A stretch of DNA of 61,937 bases, from positions 1 through 61,937 of the forward strand of contig NZ_PGGC01000095.1 in the NCBI RefSeq assembly GCF_002795305.1, read 5' to 3'. Both the position numbers and the translations under genes were made by a program. This document shows positions 58,045 to 61,937 of this stretch, one piece after another (the stretch's first letter is position 1; every line of letters starts with the position of its first letter). The stretch comes from Aeromonas cavernicola (lineage in GTDB: Bacteria > Pseudomonadota > Gammaproteobacteria > Enterobacterales > Aeromonadaceae). The notes beneath the pieces were generated by a model that was not told where the DNA came from, did no database searches, and saw only the letters and a program-made list of their open reading frames with translations.

Positions 58045-60468
58045 TCAGAGCTGGTTGCCCGCCTGAATCGTGCGACGAATTTTATTGCTCAGCAGCGGCG
58101 CTATGTTATCGGCCAGCAGTTGGAAGCGAGCAACATCAAACTTGCTACTCGCGTCCAGATAGCCTTGGTTACGCAAGGTCTGGATCAGGGTACTAAACAG
58201 CTTCTGGTCGAAAAACTCGGGGGCATTAATTCCGTGTAGCGTGCCCAAGCGTTCCGCCATCATCAAGCCATCAGCCTCCAGCTGCGCGGCATCGATATAG
58301 GGGTGAGCCAGCACCCGAGTGAGTACAATGGCATAACGCTGTAGCGTCTCTTGGATGCTCTCCGCCAATAGCAATAACCGCGTCTGGTTTGCTGGGTTTA
58401 CCCAGTAACCGCCATCATCCACGGTGATCAGCTGCTGACGTTGCAGCTCACTCAATAAGGCATCGATCAGCTCTGGTAACTCATGATCTTGGTAACGTAA
58501 AAACAGCTCGGTTTTGAGGAGTGGATAGATCGCCAGACAACGGGTCACAATCTTGTCACGTGAGATCCCCTCACAACGCTCAATCAATGCAGCCACTAAC
58601 GACGGCATCGCAAAGAGGTGCAGGATGTTATTACGGTAATAGGTCAGCAAAATAGCCTGATAGCGATCCAAACTGATGATTTGCCCCAGTTTATCCTCAC
58701 TCACCTCAAACTTGTTCAGCTCCATAGCCTGATCTAACAGAGTGTTAGCATCTTCATCAGGCAGGGTGCTCTGGACGCTATAAGGCACCTGCCGGAGTAA
58801 ATCGAGGTAGGTATTAAGCTGGGCATATAGCTCATCACGAGTCAGTGCATGACGCTCAGCGGCCAGTAACGCCAGCGCACTCAAGGTCAGCCCATTCACA
58901 GCCGCGGCATCGTTAATCCGTGTCATCAATAGATCGGCCAGCTGATTAACGGTCGGTGCCATCCAGTCAGGACGGGTGTCTTGACCTATCTCTGCCTTCC
59001 ATGCTGGAACATGTTCATTGAGGTAACTATTGAGGGTCAGCGGCTCGCCAAAATTAACAAAGCCACGGCCGTAGTTACGCAACTTGCGCAAAATACCGAG
59101 CACCTGCAGGAAACTCTCTTTCTCTTTACGACTGCCTTTGAGCTCGTTGTGATAGGTATTTACCTCCATCACATGCTCATAACCAAGATACACAGGTACT
59201 AAGGTCACGGGCCGATCTAACCCACCCATCATGGCTTGCAGTGTCATGGCGAGCATGCCGGTTTTCGGTGGAAGCAGACGACCGGTCCTAGAGCGGCCCC
59301 CCTCAGCAAAGAACTCCACCGAATAGCCTTTAGCAAACAGTAAATTCAGATATTCCCGAAACACCGTGCTGTAGAGCGGGTTACCCTTGAACGTTCGGCG
59401 AATGAAGAAAGCACCACCGTGGCGAAAGATCGGGCCAGCGGGCCAGAAATTGAGATTAATCCCCGCCGCAATATGAGGGGGTACCATCCCTTGGTGGTAG
59501 ATGACATAGGAGAGTAACAGATAGTCCATGTGACTACGGTGGCAAGGCACATAGACGATCTCGTGCCCTTCCTGAGCCAGTTGCCGCACTTTCTCGGCAC
59601 CATTGACCGACAGGCCACGATAAAGCTTGTTCCATAACCAGCCAAGAAAACTCTCACCAAGCCGGACCAAGCGATAGGAGAAATTCGATGCGATCTCATC
59701 CATATAGCTGTGTGCCCGTCTTTGCGCTTTCTCAAGCGTGATGCCATCGCGCAGCGCTTCTTCCTCCACCGCCTGCTGGATCACCCGAGAGTCGAGCAAC
59801 TGCCTGAATAGTAAGTTGCGATTCGGCAACTTAGGCCCGGTTGCGGCTAATTGCTGACGACTAAAGTGAGTTCGCGCCACACGGGCCAGTTTGTGAGCAA
59901 TTGCCTCATCCGTCCCATGCTTATCAGCCATGTAGCGTAAGGAAAGCGGCGAAGAGAAACGCACCAAGTTCTCACGCCCCTTGAGGATCACAATGAGCGC
60001 CTTTTTAAGCCGATTTGGGGCCAGACTGCTGATTATATTCCAGCCAGAGGCATCCTCACCTTCGCGACCCGGTGCTCGGCCCCAAAACAAGGTGACAGGG
60101 ATGACCTGAATATCCAACTCAGGGTCTAGCTTGTGTAAATCCAGCAGCTGATGAAATTCTTGAAGGAACGGTAGTGGCTTGTTGCGTTGACCAAATAGAG
60201 GGGGCGGACGATCCAAACAAACATAACGAGGCAGCAGCTGGCCATTGTGCTCAAGCGGAGTGAAAGGACCTGGTAAACCGACATCCTCGCAGCAGCGCTG
60301 CAACGTCATAAGATCAGTAATCGAACTGGTCTTTAGGGCGTAAACAATGGGTCTCGATGAATCCAAATTGAGCTCAGTGATGGGATTTTCTGGCAAGCTC
60401 TTATGATTAACCAAGCCATTGATCGGCCACTGCAAGATGGCTCTAGAAATGTGTTGCCCTAGGGACAT
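58045..60468 (-). CDS. plsB: Glycerol-3-phosphate 1-O-acyltransferase
   Basis: The 807-residue membrane-associated enzyme transfers the first acyl chain to glycerol-3-phosphate for phospholipid synthesis. The acyltransferase blocks are VPCHRSHMDYLLLSYV (HX4D), GPIFRHGGAFFIRRTFKGN, FFAEGGRSRTGRLLPPKTGM and VTLVPVYLGYE. The rest is colinear with E. coli PlsB to the end. ATG at 60468 is preferred for its GGAGAG Shine-Dalgarno; ATG at 60504 is an alternative. It is divergent from lexA, as is usual. Confidence 0.97.
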   Translation of the reverse strand: MSLGQHISRAILQWPINGLVNHKSLPENPITELNLDSSRPIVYALKTSSITDLMTLQRCCEDVGLPGPFTPLEHNGQLLPRYVCLDRPPPLFGQRNKPLPFLQEFHQLLDLHKLDPELDIQVIPVTLFWGRAPGREGEDASGWNIISSLAPNRLKKALIVILKGRENLVRFSSPLSLRYMADKHGTDEAIAHKLARVARTHFSRQQLAATGPKLPNRNLLFRQLLDSRVIQQAVEEEALRDGITLEKAQRRAHSYMDEIASNFSYRLVRLGESFLGWLWNKLYRGLSVNGAEKVRQLAQEGHEIVYVPCHRSHMDYLLLSYVIYHQGMVPPHIAAGINLNFWPAGPIFRHGGAFFIRRTFKGNPLYSTVFREYLNLLFAKGYSVEFFAEGGRSRTGRLLPPKTGMLAMTLQAMMGGLDRPVTLVPVYLGYEHVMEVNTYHNELKGSRKEKESFLQVLGILRKLRNYGRGFVNFGEPLTLNSYLNEHVPAWKAEIGQDTRPDWMAPTVNQLADLLMTRINDAAAVNGLTLSALALLAAERHALTRDELYAQLNTYLDLLRQVPYSVQSTLPDEDANTLLDQAMELNKFEVSEDKLGQIISLDRYQAILLTYYRNNILHLFAMPSLVAALIERCEGISRDKIVTRCLAIYPLLKTELFLRYQDHELPELIDALLSELQRQQLITVDDGGYWVNPANQTRLLLLAESIQETLQRYAIVLTRVLAHPYIDAAQLEADGLMMAERLGTLHGINAPEFFDQKLFSTLIQTLRNQGYLDASSKFDVARFQLLADNIAPLLSNKIRRTIQAGNQL

Positions 60469-60626
60469 GTCTATCTGCTCTCCAAAAAAATGCGGCGTGA
60501 GCATACCAAATCACGGACTTTTTGTCGTCGAGAGGTACGATGAGTTGGCTGCGCAAGATCAAGAACTGACGATTTAGGCGCACAGAGAGAGACTTGTAGC
60601 TGCTGCGCCTTGCCTTGGCCACAGCA

Positions 60627-60642
60627 CTGTATATACTGCCAG
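60627..60642 (+). promoter_or_regulatory. SOS (LexA) box 1 of lexA
   Basis: CTGTATATACTGCCAG fits the LexA box CTGT-N8-ACAG with one mismatch in the right half. It lies 20 bp upstream of box 2, giving cooperative autoregulation as in E. coli lexA. Confidence 0.82.
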
Positions 60643-60646
60643 TGTG

Positions 60647-60662
60647 CTGTATAAAAAAACAG
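60647..60662 (+). promoter_or_regulatory. SOS (LexA) box 2 of lexA
   Basis: CTGTATAAAAAAACAG is a perfect LexA box, ending 10 bases before the lexA start codon. It overlaps the ribosome-binding region, so bound LexA would block its own transcription. Confidence 0.93.
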
Positions 60663-60672
60663 GTGAATATAT

Positions 60673-61296
60673 ATGAAGCCCCTTACATCTCGCCAAGCCG
60701 AGGTACTGGAACTGATCAAAATCAATATGAACGAAACCGGCATGCCACCGACTCGTGCTGAGATTGCCCAAAAGCTTGGCTTCAAATCTGCTAATGCAGC
60801 CGAAGAGCATTTGAAAGCACTCGCTAAGAAAGGGGTCATCGAGATCATGCCCGGTACTTCTCGTGGTATTCGCCTACTACTGGAAGAAGAGGAAACCCAG
60901 ACAGAGAGCGGGTTACCACTCATTGGTCGAGTCGCGGCAGGAGAGCCCATTCTCGCGCAAGAGCATATTGAGAGCCACTATCAGGTCGACCCAGCATTAT
61001 TTCATCCCCCAGCAGATTTTTTGCTGCGAGTCCAAGGCATGAGCATGAAAAATATTGGGATTTTGGATGGCGACCTGCTCGCAGTGCATAAGACTAATGA
61101 AGTGCACAATGGCCAAGTGGTCGTCGCTAGACTCGATGAAGATGTAACGGTTAAGCGTTTCCAGCGTAAAGGCAGTCAAGTCTGGCTACTGCCGGAAAAC
61201 GAGGAGTTAGCCCCGATAGCAGTAGACCTAGCTAATCAGCAGCTCACTATTGAAGGTCTCGCGGTTGGGGTTATTCGTAATGCAGACTGGATGTAG
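60673..61296 (+). CDS. lexA: LexA repressor of the SOS regulon
   Basis: The 207-residue protein has an N-terminal winged helix (about 1-70; [35 protein letters not shown]) and a C-terminal S24-type autoprotease. The cleavage site is Ala89-Gly90 in RVAAGEP, and the catalytic pair is Ser124 ([11 protein letters not shown]) and Lys161 (VTVKRF). RecA filaments trigger self-cleavage on DNA damage. Two SOS boxes precede it. It is monocistronic, with two possible terminators downstream. Confidence 0.98.
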   Translation: MKPLTSRQAEVLELIKINMNETGMPPTRAEIAQKLGFKSANAAEEHLKALAKKGVIEIMPGTSRGIRLLLEEEETQTESGLPLIGRVAAGEPILAQEHIESHYQVDPALFHPPADFLLRVQGMSMKNIGILDGDLLAVHKTNEVHNGQVVVARLDEDVTVKRFQRKGSQVWLLPENEELAPIAVDLANQQLTIEGLAVGVIRNADWM

Positions 61297-61316
61297 TGAT
61301 AGTGGCGATTGCATCG

Positions 61317-61340
61317 TGATCTGTTATTAGATCAGCTCTT
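61317..61340 (+). terminator. First terminator-like hairpin after lexA
   Basis: TGATCT (61317-61322) pairs with AGATCA (61329-61334), loop of 6 bases, followed by GCTCTTTT. The 6-bp stem is weak, so it may be only a partial terminator. Confidence 0.45.
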
Positions 61341-61369
61341 TTACTCTGCGGCACGAATCACTACACATG

Positions 61370-61424
61370 AAAACGGCTATAAATGCTGCGAAGCTATAGT
61401 AAATAGCCGTTTTTAATATCGCAC
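61370..61424 (+). terminator. Second terminator after lexA
   Basis: AAAACGGCTAT (61370-61380) pairs with ATAGCCGTTTT (61413-61423), with a 32-base loop and a T-run ending at 61424. It fits an intrinsic terminator for lexA. Confidence 0.62.
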
Positions 61425-61486
61425 CTCTGTTGGCCAATACAGATAAAAACGGCCCATCTATTGACCCCCACCATTTGACCAAATAG

Positions 61487-61521
61487 CAAAAGCCCAACTG
61501 AATAAATCAGTTGGGCTTTGT
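61487..61521 (-). terminator. Terminator of the rrn operon
   Basis: AGCCCAACTGA (61491-61501) pairs with TCAGTTGGGCT (61507-61517), loop ATAAA, with extra A-T pairs at the base. On the minus strand the sequence continues TTTTGCTATTT. It lies 21 bases after tRNA-Asp and ends the rrn transcript. Confidence 0.88.
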
Positions 61522-61541
61522 AATTGTCACTATCTTATAAC

Positions 61542-61618
61542 TGGCGGAGCGGACGGGACTCGAACCCGCGACCCCCGGCGTGACAGGCCGGTATTCTAAC
61601 CGACTGAACTACCGCTCC
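61542..61618 (-). tRNA. tRNA-Asp (anticodon GTC)
   Basis: The 77-nt minus-strand gene begins GGAGCGG and ends CCGCTCC-G-CCA, with encoded CCA. The acceptor stem is perfect, the D-loop has TTCAGTCGGTTAGA, the anticodon loop is CTGTCAC and the T-arm is GGGTTCGAGTCCC. It differs from E. coli tRNA-Asp at only a few stem positions. It is the distal gene of the rrn operon, 28 bases after 5S. Confidence 0.97.
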
Positions 61619-61646
61619 GCATTCGGCTAGCTTATTGCTAATTAGG

Positions 61647-61766
61647 TGCCTGGCAGTGTCCTACTCTCGCATGGCGAATGCCACACTACCATCGGCGCTA
61701 CCGCGTTTCACTTCTGAGTTCGGCATGGGATCAGGTGGTTCCACAGCGCTATTGCCGCCAGGCAAA
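61647..61766 (-). rRNA. rrf: 5S ribosomal RNA
   Basis: The 120-nt minus-strand gene starts TGCCTGGCGGC and ends TGCCAGGCA, forming helix I. The conserved internal block CCCATGCCGAACTCAGAAG is present. It sits between the 23S 3' end and tRNA-Asp. Confidence 0.97.
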
Positions 61767-61883
61767 AATCTTCATCCAGAAAGCTGACGTGAGTAGTGAT
61801 GTTGCGCTTGGCTTGTCACTATCACTGAATTTGAGTAGTTCGTTCACTTGCTACAAGGCCCAGAACACTTCTTGGGTGTTGTA

Positions 61884-61937
61884 TGGTTAAGCCTCACGGG
61901 TAATTAGTATAGGTTAGCTCAACACGTCGCCGCGCTT
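61884..61937 (-). rRNA. rrl: 23S ribosomal RNA, 3' end only (cut by window edge)
   Basis: The minus-strand sequence contains GTTGAGCTAACCTATACTAA and ends GTGAGGCTTAACCAT, the typical 23S 3' terminus of gammaproteobacteria. Only the last ~54 bases are inside the window. The exact mature end (about 61884) is estimated by analogy with E. coli; 61767-61883 is the 23S-5S spacer. Confidence 0.93.

Overview
The window reads as chromosomal DNA of an Aeromonas species (Gammaproteobacteria). The evidence is the high-GC backbone, gene orders typical of that genus (def-fmt-rsmB-trkA; smg and purE near tsaC-hemF-aroE; blrAB/creBC next to an OXA-12/AmpS-type class D beta-lactamase), a very long Pla-1/Apl-1-type lipase, and an rrn operon ending in 5S rRNA and tRNA-Asp. 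This assignment rests on reading protein sequences, not on a search.

Layout. 1-4.9 kb: the 3' part of lacZ, then the galactose/methyl-galactoside ABC transporter mglBAC with a GalR/GalS-type operator, a candidate CRP site, and an intrinsic terminator hairpin between mglB and mglA. 5-9.3 kb: a minus-strand group (luciferase-like monooxygenase, secreted NTF2/SnoaL-like protein, DoxX, pirin) divergent from a YhaJ-type LysR regulator. It resembles the E. coli YhaJ electrophile/quinone response, and an 8 x 8-bp A/T tandem repeat abuts the DoxX stop codon. 9.4 kb: a GyrI-like protein.

9.87-17.06 kb: an AT-rich accessory island bounded by two direct copies of a ~135-145 bp, partly palindromic repeat. 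The left copy is split by a 162-bp IS5-like miniature element with a near-perfect 9-bp target duplication. The island encodes a lipoprotein solute-binding protein without a transporter, a BvgA/EvgA-type response regulator and a 1200-residue BvgS/EvgS-type hybrid sensor. This is the best candidate for an undescribed system here.

17-31 kb: add, ntrC, ntrB, a DUF4124 protein and glnA (with a sigma54 promoter and two NtrC sites at E. coli-like spacing), then typA, trkH, trkA, rsmB, fmt and def. 31-39.8 kb: a LysM protein, dprA, smg, a topoisomerase zinc-finger protein, purE (PurR box, no purK beside it), tsaC, hemF, aroE, a DUF1488 protein, glpG, glpE and ubiK. 39.9-45.5 kb: the large lipase lipoprotein, then VOC, WYL-regulator, GlxA-type AraC-regulator and metallo-beta-lactamase-fold genes.

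45.6-46.8 kb: two tandem small heat-shock proteins with a sigma32-type promoter; each start is preceded by a ROSE-like RNA-thermometer hairpin with the characteristic bulged G. 47-50.5 kb: tauABCD. 50.8-53.5 kb: glmS with a DeoR-family regulator upstream in the same direction. 53.6-58 kb: creBC (blrAB), a class D beta-lactamase and creD, with a perfect cre/blr tag in front of creD and a degenerate one in front of the lactamase. 58-61.3 kb: plsB and the divergent lexA with two SOS boxes. 61.5 kb to the end: the minus-strand tail of an rrn operon (23S 3' end, 5S, tRNA-Asp, terminator).
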